NCBI RefSeq assembly: GCF_021389955.1
Contig: NZ_CP089980.1
Span: forward strand, 557,501-621,500
Reading direction: 5' to 3'
Length of the DNA stretch: 64,000 nucleotides
DNA from: Fulvivirga maritima
Lineage (GTDB): Bacteria; Bacteroidota; Bacteroidia; Cytophagales; Cyclobacteriaceae
Program-made: the position numbers and the translations under genes
Shown here: positions 19,403 to 27,955 of the stretch, piece by piece
Layout: each line of letters starts with the position of its first letter
Position numbering within the stretch: the stretch's first letter is position 1
The notes under the pieces: model-generated
The model's database searches: none
Told to the model about the DNA's origin: nothing
The model's input: only the letters and a program-made list of their open reading frames with translations

Positions 19403-19433
19403 ATCCGGTGACACCTAACGTCATCGGATTTTT
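19403..19433 (+). terminator. Rho-independent terminator
   Basis: ATCCGGTGAC / GTCATCGGAT stem (10 bp with one G-T pair), seven-base loop, then TTTTT. Ends the transcript of the STAS-like gene before uvrB. Confidence 0.85.
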
Positions 19434-19511
19434 CATGTTTGCTTGAGCGCCAAAAGCACTGATAATTACAAACATTTTTAATCCTAGCCGTATTATAAGA
19501 TATCAGTTCTT

Positions 19512-19519
19512 TAGATTTG
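19512..19519 (+). promoter_or_regulatory. Possible -7 box (TAGATTTG) before uvrB
   Basis: Matches the Bacteroidota -7 consensus TAnnTTTG and lies 17 bases before the uvrB ATG. No convincing TTG -33 box is found at the usual spacing, so this is tentative. Confidence 0.3.
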
Positions 19520-19536
19520 AATAGAACGATTAGCTT

Positions 19537-21564
19537 ATGCAGTTTAAAATTTCAAGTGAATACGAACCTACGGGTGACCAGCCTAAGGCTATAGAAGAAT
19601 TATCGTCAAACATAGAATATGGAGAAAATTTCCAAACTCTATTGGGGGCCACAGGTACCGGAAAGACGTTTACTATGGCTAATGTTATTGCTAAAGTAAA
19701 CAGGCCTACTCTTATACTTTGCCATAATAAAACCCTGGCAGCGCAGCTATACGGAGAATTTAAAAGGTTCTTCCCGGAAAATGCCGTAGAGTATTTCATT
19801 TCTTACTATGACTATTACCAACCGGAAGCGTTTATACCTTCTTCTAATGTATATATTGAAAAGGATCTTTCCATTAATGAAGAAATAGAAAAGCTAAGAC
19901 TAAGCGCTACCTCCTCTTTGCTTACGGGGCGTAGAGATATTATTGTAGTAGCTTCGGTTTCTTGCATTTATGGTATCGGAAATCCTGATGAATTTGGCAG
20001 AAACATCATTAAACTAAAAGTGGGTGAAAGCATCCCAAGAAACAAGCTACTGTTTTCTTTGGTAGACATCCTCTACAGTAGAACGGAAGGTGAATTCAAA
20101 AGAGGAAATTTCAGAGTGAAAGGTGATACGGTTGATATTTTCGTAGCTTACGGAGATTTTGCCTACAGAATCATGTTTTGGGGTGATGAAATTGAATCTA
20201 TTCAGCAAGTAGATCCTATTAGCGGAAAAACTATCTCCAACGAAACCAGCATTACCATTTTCCCGGCTAACTTGTTTGTAACGGGTAAAGAACTTTTGCA
20301 TAAAGTGATCCACGAGATACAAGATGACATGGTATCTCAGGTGGAACATTTTCAAATCGAACAAAGGCACCTGGAGGCCAAACGACTTCAAGAACGTACC
20401 GAATTCGATATAGAAATGATGAGAGAACTCGGCTACTGTTCAGGTATAGAAAACTATTCCAGATATTTTGACAGGAGATCTCCCGGCGCACGACCTTTCT
20501 GCCTTTTAGATTATTTTCCTGATGATTATCTAATGTTTATAGATGAGAGCCATGTAACTGTGCCACAGGTAAGAGCTATGTGGGGCGGTGACCGTGCCAG
20601 GAAAGTCAATCTGGTAGACTTTGGCTTTAGACTTCCTGCTGCCCTGGACAACAGACCTCTCACTTTTAATGAGTTTGAAGGTATGCTTAATCAGGTGGTG
20701 TATGTCAGTGCCACTCCGGCTGAGTATGAGCTGCGGAAATCTGAAGGTGTAGTGGTAGAGCAAATTATTAGACCTACTGGCCTATTAGATCCTAAAATAG
20801 ATGTAAGACCAAGCCTTAATCAAATAGATGATTTACTTGAAGAAGTAGATGAACGCACTAAGAAAGATGAAAGAACGCTGGTAACTACTCTTACCAAAAG
20901 AATGGCTGAGGAGCTCACGAAATTCCTCGAAAGAGCTGGCGTAAAATGTAGGTACATACATAGTGAAGTAGATACTTTGGATCGTGTGGAAATTCTACGG
21001 GAACTTAGACTGGGGGTATTTGACGTTCTGATAGGTGTAAACTTACTTAGAGAGGGACTTGACCTGCCAGAAGTGTCTTTGGTAGCGATATTAGATGCTG
21101 ATAAAGAAGGATTCTTAAGAAACCAAAGGTCTCTGATACAGACAATAGGTAGAGCGGCACGTAACGTAAACGGTATGGTTATCATGTATGCTGATTCTAT
21201 AACCCCTTCCATGAGAGCATCTATTGATGAAACCAATAGAAGAAGGAGCATACAGATGGCATATAATGAAGAACATGGCATCACTCCTCAAAATATTATC
21301 CGTTCTAAAGATTCTATACTGCAACAAACTAATGTAGCAGACAAGAACAAGAAACATAAAAAATACTATACTGGTGAAGAAGCTCCTTCTGTAGCTGCCG
21401 ATCCTGTTATAGAATACATGGGTAAAAATGAGCTTGAAAAACTCATCACCAAAACTCAGAAAAACATGGAAAAAGCAGCCAAAGATTTAGATTTCATTGA
21501 AGCTGCAAAACTGAGAGATGAGTTAACAGAGTTAAAAAAACTAGTGAGCGAAAAAGAGAACTGA
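19537..21564 (+). CDS. uvrB: Excinuclease ABC subunit UvrB
   Basis: Damage-verifying helicase-like subunit of nucleotide excision repair, 675 residues, family length. Walker [11 protein letters not shown] near residue 40, the beta-hairpin region [20 protein letters not shown], the DEAD-like box MFIDESH, helicase motifs [14 protein letters not shown] and QTIGRAARN, and a C-terminal UVR domain that contacts UvrC. Eight bases separate it from the following HtrA gene. Confidence 0.98.
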   Translation: MQFKISSEYEPTGDQPKAIEELSSNIEYGENFQTLLGATGTGKTFTMANVIAKVNRPTLILCHNKTLAAQLYGEFKRFFPENAVEYFISYYDYYQPEAFIPSSNVYIEKDLSINEEIEKLRLSATSSLLTGRRDIIVVASVSCIYGIGNPDEFGRNIIKLKVGESIPRNKLLFSLVDILYSRTEGEFKRGNFRVKGDTVDIFVAYGDFAYRIMFWGDEIESIQQVDPISGKTISNETSITIFPANLFVTGKELLHKVIHEIQDDMVSQVEHFQIEQRHLEAKRLQERTEFDIEMMRELGYCSGIENYSRYFDRRSPGARPFCLLDYFPDDYLMFIDESHVTVPQVRAMWGGDRARKVNLVDFGFRLPAALDNRPLTFNEFEGMLNQVVYVSATPAEYELRKSEGVVVEQIIRPTGLLDPKIDVRPSLNQIDDLLEEVDERTKKDERTLVTTLTKRMAEELTKFLERAGVKCRYIHSEVDTLDRVEILRELRLGVFDVLIGVNLLREGLDLPEVSLVAILDADKEGFLRNQRSLIQTIGRAARNVNGMVIMYADSITPSMRASIDETNRRRSIQMAYNEEHGITPQNIIRSKDSILQQTNVADKNKKHKKYYTGEEAPSVAADPVIEYMGKNELEKLITKTQKNMEKAAKDLDFIEAAKLRDELTELKKLVSEKEN

Positions 21565-21572
21565 TAGAATAT

Positions 21573-23003
21573 ATGAACAAACGTAGCTATTTCCTGGGAA
21601 TGTTTTTGTCTTCCATATTAGGAGGCCTTATCGCGGCCTCTGCCATTTTCATATACCTGGAAAGAACGCCTCAAAAAACATATAATTCAATCTCTGAAAG
21701 ACAAAAACGCATAAGCTTATCTTCTAAAAAAGATACCGCCTACATTGTTCCTCAGGGGCTCGATTTCATCTATGCGGCGCAAGAAGTTACCACTGGCGTA
21801 GTCCACATCCGAGCTATATATTCTTCAGGAAAATATAGTCTAAATCCACTAGAAAGCTATCTGGGAGGCCCATCACAATCTTCAGGCTCTGGGGTAATCG
21901 TATCTGATGATGGTTATATCGTCACCAACAACCATGTAATTGAAGATGCCAGCCAAATAGAGGTTATACTCAATGATAACCGCACTTACTTCGCTAAGGT
22001 AGTGGGCACCGATCCTACCACTGATCTGGCACTTATAAAAATCGCCGCTGAAAGCTTAAATTTTGTAGAGTATGGTGATTCGGATAATGTGAAAACCGGT
22101 GAATGGGTTCTGGCTATAGGAAACCCGTTTGATCTTAACTCTACCGTTACTGCTGGCATTGTAAGTGCAAAAGCAAGAAATATTGGCATATTAAGAGATA
22201 AGAACAACCTACAAATAGAATCATTCATCCAAACAGATGCTGCTGTAAACCCTGGCAACAGTGGTGGCGCATTGGTAAACCTAAAAGGTAAACTCATAGG
22301 CATTAATACTGCTATAGCTACTCCTACCGGGAATTATACAGGCTACTCATTTGCAGTTCCTGTATCTCTGGTGAAAAAGGTTATTGATGATTTACTAGAG
22401 TTTGGTGCGGTACAAAGAGCCTTGCTGGGCATTAGAATCGGAGATATGAATTCCAGGATAGCTGCCGCTGAAAATCTGGATATATTCAATGGCGTTTATA
22501 TTAGCAATGTTAATAAAAACAGTGCCGCTGAAAAGGCCGGCTTACTTCCTGGTGATGTCATTATATCAATTAATGGCACTTCTATTAGTAATGTTTCTGA
22601 ACTACAGGAGATGGTAGCCAGAAACAGACCTGGCAATAAAATAGAAGTGACCTACATAAGAGATGGTAAGAAAAGCTCCACTCAAGCCACACTTCAAAAT
22701 ACAGCTGGAAACACTGAAATTATCACTAAAACCTTTGACGGTGTTATTGAAGGAGCTACTTTTCAAAACTTCACTCCACAGGATGAAGATCCATCATTTA
22801 AAGGAGTCAAAATAATTGAGCTCCAAGAAGGTAAATGGAAAGAAGCCGGTATTAAAAAAGGCTTTATTATCACGGCAATAGATAAAACTACTATTGAAAG
22901 CATAGAAGATCTCAACAGGGTACTCACTAACAAGCAGGGAGGCATTCTTGTAGAAGGCATTTACCCTGATCAATCTAAAGGAGTCTATGGTGTAGAATGG
23001 TAA
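21573..23003 (+). CDS. HtrA/Deg-type periplasmic serine protease with two PDZ domains
   Basis: 476-residue envelope protease/chaperone. The N-terminal hydrophobic segment (about residues 7-27) exports or anchors it. Trypsin-like triad: H in VTNNHVIED, D in TTDLALIK, S in NPGNSGGAL. PDZ1 lies around GDVIISINGTSISNVSELQE; a second, weaker PDZ is at the C-terminus (GFIITAIDKTTIESIEDLN). It probably clears misfolded envelope proteins. Pairing with uvrB suggests a stress-linked operon, but that is inference. Confidence 0.93.
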   Translation: MNKRSYFLGMFLSSILGGLIAASAIFIYLERTPQKTYNSISERQKRISLSSKKDTAYIVPQGLDFIYAAQEVTTGVVHIRAIYSSGKYSLNPLESYLGGPSQSSGSGVIVSDDGYIVTNNHVIEDASQIEVILNDNRTYFAKVVGTDPTTDLALIKIAAESLNFVEYGDSDNVKTGEWVLAIGNPFDLNSTVTAGIVSAKARNIGILRDKNNLQIESFIQTDAAVNPGNSGGALVNLKGKLIGINTAIATPTGNYTGYSFAVPVSLVKKVIDDLLEFGAVQRALLGIRIGDMNSRIAAAENLDIFNGVYISNVNKNSAAEKAGLLPGDVIISINGTSISNVSELQEMVARNRPGNKIEVTYIRDGKKSSTQATLQNTAGNTEIITKTFDGVIEGATFQNFTPQDEDPSFKGVKIIELQEGKWKEAGIKKGFIITAIDKTTIESIEDLNRVLTNKQGGILVEGIYPDQSKGVYGVEW

Positions 23004-23026
23004 ATGCCATTCTTTCTATTTAAAAA

Positions 23027-23056
23027 TTGCACCTAAGGCTCATTTTTTTAGTTTTG
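23027..23056 (+). promoter_or_regulatory. Bacteroidota-type promoter for the ALDH7 gene
   Basis: TTG at 23027-23029, a 19-base spacer, then TAGTTTTG at 23049-23056, matching the TTG-N19-TAnnTTTG consensus of the primary sigma factor in this phylum. The start codon is 18 bases downstream. Confidence 0.6.
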
Positions 23057-23074
23057 TAAGCAAAATATAATCTC

Positions 23075-24622
23075 ATGAATATAACAGCATCAGGTATTCA
23101 AGAAACTCTTGAAGCACTCAACATACAATCTAATAACAAGGGAGCCTCTACCGGATCCAACTGGCTTTCCGGAAGTGGAGAATCAATAGAATCACAGTCT
23201 CCTGTTGATGGTTCACTCATCGCCACAGTAGAAATTTCATCTCCTGAAACTTATGATGAAGTAGTAAAGCAAGCCGCAGCTGCATTTGAGCAATGGAGAA
23301 TGACTCCTGCACCTAAAAGAGGTGAAATAGTACGCCAAATCGGAGATAAGTTAAGAAAGCATAAGGCTGATCTGGGGAAACTAGTTTCCTTTGAAATGGG
23401 TAAATCATACCAGGAAGGGCTAGGTGAAGTACAGGAAATGATAGATATCTGTGACTTTGCAGTAGGCTTAAGCCGTCAGTTGCACGGCTTTACGATGCAC
23501 TCAGAGCGTCCCAGCCATAGGATGTATGAACAATATCATCCCTTAGGCATTGTAGGCATTATATCGGCTTTTAACTTCCCTGTAGCCGTATGGTCCTGGA
23601 ACACTATGCTAGCCTGGGTATGCGGAGATGTGTGTATATGGAAACCTTCTGAAAAAACACCTCTATGTGGTATTGCTTGTCAGAATATTGTAGCTGAGGT
23701 TTTTAAAGAAAATGATGTACCAGAAGGTGTTTCATGCCTACTTAATGGTGATGCTAAAATAGGCGAATTGATTTCTAATGATAGTCGCATACCTTTAGTT
23801 TCTGCTACAGGATCTACCAGAATGGGTAAAAAAGTAGGAGCAGCAGTTGGCGCCAGACTAGGCAAGGCCTTATTAGAATTAGGAGGTAATAACGCTATGA
23901 TTATCACTGAAAACGCTGATCTTAAAATAGCCATTACAGGGGCTCTTTTTGGTGCTGTAGGTACCTGTGGACAAAGATGTACCTCTACCCGCAGACTTAT
24001 CATTCATGAAAGTATCTATGATCAGGTGAAAGAAAAACTGGTGAATGCTTATGGCCAACTGAAAATAGGTAACCCGCTGGACGAAACTAATCATGTAGGT
24101 CCACTTATAGATACTGATGCTGTAAAAATGTACTCAAATGCCATTGAGCAGATTAAAGATCAGGGTGGAAACATTTTAGTAGAAGGAGGCACATTAACTG
24201 GCGAAGAATATTCATCTGGCTGTTATGTTAAACCAGTGGTAGCAGAGGTGAAAAATGACATGCCTATAGTGCAGCACGAGACTTTCGCCCCTATTTTATA
24301 CCTTATCAAATACAGTACTTTTGACGAAGCCCTAGCCATGCAAAATGGTGTTGCTCAAGGACTATCTTCAGCGGTAATGACCAACAACATGAGAGAAGCA
24401 GAGCGTTTTCTTTCTCATGCCGGCTCAGACTGTGGTATTGCTAATGTAAACATAGGAACCTCTGGTGCTGAAATAGGTGGAGCCTTTGGTGGCGAAAAAG
24501 AAACCGGAGGAGGAAGGGAGTCTGGATCTGATGCCTGGAAGGTATATATGAGAAGACAGACCAACACAATTAACTACGGCACAGAACTTCCTCTCGCTCA
24601 AGGAATAAAATTTGATATTTAA
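23075..24622 (+). CDS. Family 7 aldehyde dehydrogenase (alpha-aminoadipic semialdehyde dehydrogenase)
   Basis: 515-residue NAD-dependent dehydrogenase of the ALDH7/antiquitin group, oxidising alpha-aminoadipic semialdehyde in lysine breakdown. Seen: ISAFNFPVAVWSWN cofactor loop, LELGGNNAMII with the general-base Glu, nucleophile Cys in GQRCTSTRR, and the group-typical C-terminal GGAFGGEKETGGGRESGSD. It has its own promoter. No other lysine-degradation gene is close by. Confidence 0.92.
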   Translation: MNITASGIQETLEALNIQSNNKGASTGSNWLSGSGESIESQSPVDGSLIATVEISSPETYDEVVKQAAAAFEQWRMTPAPKRGEIVRQIGDKLRKHKADLGKLVSFEMGKSYQEGLGEVQEMIDICDFAVGLSRQLHGFTMHSERPSHRMYEQYHPLGIVGIISAFNFPVAVWSWNTMLAWVCGDVCIWKPSEKTPLCGIACQNIVAEVFKENDVPEGVSCLLNGDAKIGELISNDSRIPLVSATGSTRMGKKVGAAVGARLGKALLELGGNNAMIITENADLKIAITGALFGAVGTCGQRCTSTRRLIIHESIYDQVKEKLVNAYGQLKIGNPLDETNHVGPLIDTDAVKMYSNAIEQIKDQGGNILVEGGTLTGEEYSSGCYVKPVVAEVKNDMPIVQHETFAPILYLIKYSTFDEALAMQNGVAQGLSSAVMTNNMREAERFLSHAGSDCGIANVNIGTSGAEIGGAFGGEKETGGGRESGSDAWKVYMRRQTNTINYGTELPLAQGIKFDI

Positions 24623-24694
24623 TCCGTATATTCTATATATAAAGTAAAAATCTTATTAAAAGTAGCCGTAATATACTTTTTTATCTTGTATTGA

Positions 24695-24702
24695 TAATTT
24701 TG
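24695..24702 (+). promoter_or_regulatory. Probable -7 box before response regulator
   Basis: TAATTTTG fits TAnnTTTG and lies 48 bases before the ATG at 24751. A matching -33 TTG is not evident. Confidence 0.35.
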
Positions 24703-24750
24703 TAATTACTGCGGTATGAATTATATTTAAATATACATTAAATCAACTCC

Positions 24751-25167
24751 ATGTCTGAGAACGAAAAAAAATACATTTCAGTAATGTTAATCGACGATAA
24801 TGAGATAGATAATCTCATTAATCAAAAGATGATTGAGGCAGCAGATATTTCTAAATATATTTATACTCACACTGGTGCCAAAAGTGCAATTGAATTTTTA
24901 AAAAACATTGAAAAGGTAGAGGAGATCTCTGCCAATGTACTACCTGATGTGATCTTTCTGGATATCGACATGCCCCTTATGGATGGTTTCCAATTCTTAG
25001 ATGAGTTCGAAAAACTTTCAGAAGAAACCAGAAACAAATGTAAAATTGTGATGCTCACCTCCTCTATTAACCCTCAGGATGTGAATAAATCCAAAAAGTA
25101 CAGCTACGTAAAACAATACATCAACAAGCCATTATCTCAGGAAAACCTTGAGAAACTAAATATTTAG
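24751..25167 (+). CDS. Single-domain response regulator (CheY-like)
   Basis: 138-residue receiver with no output domain. Acidic pocket in MLIDDNEIDN, phosphoacceptor D71 in IFLDIDMPLMDGF, Thr/Ser in VMLTSSINP and the late Lys in YINKPLSQE. The extended DDNEIDNLINQKMIE start is typical of Bacteroidota stand-alone receivers, often relayed from hybrid or TPR histidine kinases. No kinase is adjacent; one lies at 30921. A strong terminator follows. Confidence 0.93.
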   Translation: MSENEKKYISVMLIDDNEIDNLINQKMIEAADISKYIYTHTGAKSAIEFLKNIEKVEEISANVLPDVIFLDIDMPLMDGFQFLDEFEKLSEETRNKCKIVMLTSSINPQDVNKSKKYSYVKQYINKPLSQENLEKLNI

Positions 25168-25190
25168 CGGCTAACTTGATAAAGAAAAAC

Positions 25191-25220
25191 AAAGGCTGAT
25201 TAAATTAATAATCAGCCTTT
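25191..25220. terminator. Bidirectional terminator between convergent genes
   Basis: Perfect 12-bp stem AAAGGCTGATTA / TAATCAGCCTTT with a six-base loop. A/T-rich flanks serve both the response regulator on plus and the unknown gene ending at 25248 on minus. Confidence 0.85.
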
Positions 25221-25247
25221 ACTTCACATCTGTAAATGTGATTTATA

Positions 25248-26696
25248 TTATGGTTGCGTGCTTAATCTACTTATAAAGTCCTCATCTAACCTGATAAGAG
25301 CTGTAGGCGAAAAATGATCAATCTTCACACTCTCCGTCTTTTCTATTAAAGACTTAATCTTATCTACTTTATTCCTTTTTATATCACTGATAGACACTTT
25401 CATTATCTTAGATAAAAGAAGAATGTGTTCGCAGTTCTCTTTTCCAAGTAATCTTATTTGCCGTTGTATACTGTTTATCAGCTGATTAAATAGATCATAA
25501 TCATTCATAAGACAATACTGTAAAGCCAGCACTATCTTAATCTCTAACTGCATAAACGGAAATTTCTTAAGACTTATCTCGTTTAGCAAGTTGTTAATCC
25601 ATTTACTGGCTTCATCATATTTCTCTACGTAGTAACAAGAAATAGCCCTGTACATGGTGTAAGTAACATAGGTAGGCACATCCTGTTTATCAATTTCAAA
25701 ATCATGGAAAATGCCTTCGTTCTCCTCATATACCTTTCGCACATTACCTATTCTGATATGGCGCTCCATTTTGGTTGCCAAAAACTGAGCCGGATAGGTA
25801 TATAAAGTATAGTTAGTGAGCAAGTTACTGGCAGCATCATTCACCTCTTCATAAAATCTTTCAGCCTTTCTAAACACTCTATAGTGAGTATAATATTCGA
25901 ATTTCAAAAATTCAAACACCAGATTAAGATGATAATAGATGGAATCTAGTTGATAAGAGTTGAAGATCTTCTGTACATTCTCCAGGATATCCTCTATTGG
26001 CTCATTATCTTCATCCATAGAATCTTGCTGATCCACAAATAGACGATGGAATATAACCATACAGCTGTAGTAAACATATAGCCTGTGAGATTCATAAAGT
26101 ACGCTCACATTATACATTTCCTTTAGTAACAGCGTCAGTCCTAGTTTATCCGTTTCATCTCCTGATAAAGAATAGTTGCCGTACTTTTTAAAGTACTCCG
26201 CTAATAAATCTTCTGACTTATCTACTGCCAGCATATAAGCCACATGGCGGTTATACAGCTGAGAGTAACTATAATAATCAGGTGAATTGATATGCAGCTT
26301 TTTCAGAGATTTATAAACAATGGTAAGCTCATTAGAAAGATCGTAATCCAAAAGCTCCTTTTCTAACTTTTTCAGGGTGGCTACAGCAATGGCTCTTTTC
26401 TTAGTAAAGATGATCTCATTAATATTAGCCACCTTTTTCAGAATGTCCGTTCTAGGACTCTCCATTTGCTGAAGCAGATATTCCTCAATCTTTTGATTCA
26501 GACGAGACCTCAAAGTATAATACGCATTAGTATTTACTTCCAGCTCCAGCATAATTTTGGTATCAGAAAGCTGACGCTCACGCATTGCCTGAATCAGATA
26601 AGCTGATTTATCTGCATTACTTTCTAGTAACGAATCATGTATAGCTTTATAATCCCTTGTCGAAAGTTGTTTAATAATGTTCTTCAGCTTAGCCAT
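25248..26696 (-). CDS. Conserved helical protein of unknown function
   Basis: 482 residues, not recognised. Strongly helical with many Tyr, Leu and Lys residues and a pattern like degenerate TPR/HEAT helices (SYSQLYNRHVAYMLAVDKSE, AISCYYVEKYDEASKWINNL). No signal peptide or membrane segment, no catalytic motif. Monocistronic, upstream region long and carrying an inverted repeat, so it may be regulated. Likely a cytoplasmic scaffold; function not assigned. Confidence 0.75.
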   Translation of the reverse strand: MAKLKNIIKQLSTRDYKAIHDSLLESNADKSAYLIQAMRERQLSDTKIMLELEVNTNAYYTLRSRLNQKIEEYLLQQMESPRTDILKKVANINEIIFTKKRAIAVATLKKLEKELLDYDLSNELTIVYKSLKKLHINSPDYYSYSQLYNRHVAYMLAVDKSEDLLAEYFKKYGNYSLSGDETDKLGLTLLLKEMYNVSVLYESHRLYVYYSCMVIFHRLFVDQQDSMDEDNEPIEDILENVQKIFNSYQLDSIYYHLNLVFEFLKFEYYTHYRVFRKAERFYEEVNDAASNLLTNYTLYTYPAQFLATKMERHIRIGNVRKVYEENEGIFHDFEIDKQDVPTYVTYTMYRAISCYYVEKYDEASKWINNLLNEISLKKFPFMQLEIKIVLALQYCLMNDYDLFNQLINSIQRQIRLLGKENCEHILLLSKIMKVSISDIKRNKVDKIKSLIEKTESVKIDHFSPTALIRLDEDFISRLSTQP

Positions 26697-27248
26697 AGAC
26701 TCTAATTATTTCAAAAAAATTTATGTTATCAATATTAAAAGAAATATGTAAGCCTTACAACTTACATATAATATGAAAAAGTTACTAAATATATTGCTTA
26801 CTTACATTATAGCCACCATATAATTTGATATTCTTATTAACATTACTATCCAAAGTAAGGCAAAAAAATACAACCCCTCATGTAAGATTTACTCGGCAAC
26901 GATTCGAAAAAAAACAAAATAATAAAACCCAATTTAGTTAATTCAAATCAAAAGATTGCTGCAATGCTAAAATTTACTGCAATCGCACTATTTATAAACC
27001 AATATTAGCCGCCATCTTAATTTTTAATTAAACCCTACACAAAAACATACAACGTAACAAATCAGGAAGGTATTGCTCACCTCTATTCAAATAGGCCAAA
27101 TACATTACAAGATGAGATGAATGTATATTCCTTTGATGAAATAGTTTTCCAAAGGAGAATGGTCATTAACCTTACTTTGAGAATAGAATAATAAAATTTA
27201 ATTGGATTGGACGGAATATAGAATTGAGTATTCCGAAAAGAAAAATTG
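26697..27248. other. 552-base gap without a gene
   Basis: Very AT-rich, no credible reading frame. Holds the inverted repeat at 26744-26769 and further GTAAG/CTTAC copies near 26802 and 26883. It is the promoter region of the 482-residue minus-strand gene and the downstream side of the tRNA. Confidence 0.6.
26744..26769. promoter_or_regulatory. Inverted repeat, possible operator
   Basis: ATATGTAAG, eight bases, then CTTACATAT: a perfect 9-bp inverted repeat about 50 bases upstream of the minus-strand gene start at 26696. The half-site shares GTAAG with the repeat at 1188-1207. Confidence 0.4.
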
Positions 27249-27322
27249 TGGAGAATACCGGATTCGAACCGGTGGCCTCTACACTGCCAGTGTAGCGCTC
27301 TAGCCAACTGAGCTAATTCCCC
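27249..27322 (-). tRNA. tRNA-Ala (GGC)
   Basis: Full cloverleaf on the reverse strand, 74 bases. Acceptor GGGGAAT pairs with ATTCTCC (one G-T), D-arm TTAGCTCAGTTGGCTAGAGC, anticodon stem CTACA/TGTAG around loop CTGGCAG (anticodon GGC, alanine), and T-arm GGTTCGAATCC. The 3' CCA is not encoded. Confidence 0.95.
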
Positions 27323-27350
27323 ATTTTTCAATTTCCCTGTAAAAGGAGTG

Positions 27351-27358
27351 CAAATATA
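27351..27358 (-). promoter_or_regulatory. -7 box of the tRNA-Ala promoter
   Basis: Reverse strand reads TATATTTG, an exact TAnnTTTG match, 29 bases upstream of the tRNA 5' end. No clear TTG -33 box. Confidence 0.45.
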
Positions 27359-27373
27359 TTAATTTTATAAATA

Positions 27374-27844
27374 CTAAAAAGGCCTTCTGGCAGTAATAAA
27401 TCTTTTTTTGTAATATTTTGTATCCATATCACTTTCTACCACTCCCAGAGAGGATGAGCTATGGATAAAACGCACGGTACCGCCTCTGGAGTAAGTCACC
27501 AAACCCACATGTGTTATTTTCCTTCTCTTTTTGCCGGTAGCAAAGAAAACCAGATCCCCAGCTTCAATTTTGTTTTTACTTACCTTCTTGCCAAGCTGAC
27601 TTTGCATAGCTGAGGTTCTGGGCATATTAAACCCAATAGATGAATAACTATTATAAAGTAGTCCTGAACAATCCATTCCCCCTCTGGTAGTTCCTCCCCA
27701 TTTATAAGGAGTACCCATAAAACTTTTTGCAGTTTTAATAACAGTCTGAATTTTATCCTGCCTAACTTTAGCCTTTCTGGCCGATGCACAGGAAGCAAGA
27801 AAAATGATCAAGGCCAACCAAATAACGATGCGGTTTTGCTGCAT
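27374..27844 (-). CDS. NlpC/P60 (C40) cell-wall peptidase lipoprotein
   Basis: 156-residue lipoprotein: signal with lipobox LASCAS, then the C40 domain with Cys in GGMDCSGLLYNSY, His in ITHVGLVTY and the third polar residue in FIHSSSS. It cleaves peptidoglycan stem peptides from the periplasmic side of the outer membrane. Divergent from the FAD/Fe-S oxidase, with a 111-base shared control region. Length is normal for minimal NlpC proteins. Confidence 0.92.
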   Translation of the reverse strand: MQQNRIVIWLALIIFLASCASARKAKVRQDKIQTVIKTAKSFMGTPYKWGGTTRGGMDCSGLLYNSYSSIGFNMPRTSAMQSQLGKKVSKNKIEAGDLVFFATGKKRRKITHVGLVTYSRGGTVRFIHSSSSLGVVESDMDTKYYKKRFITARRPF

Positions 27845-27955
27845 TTATAAGGTATAGTTTAAAAAATTTATTTTTCCTTTAACTTAAATGGTTAAGATCT
27901 TTTTACAAAAGACAAAAGGTTTTAATTTTCGAAAAAAAATAATTTACCAAGGAAG

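Noticed and set aside
20820-21284. 154-codon minus-strand frame
   Set aside because: Lies inside uvrB on the opposite strand and is low in complexity (Ser/Leu-rich); shadow frame.
27083-27331. Minus-strand 82-codon frame starting MKNGELAQLARALHW
   Set aside because: It is the tRNA-Ala gene read as protein; the sequence is the well-known translation artefact of tRNA genes.
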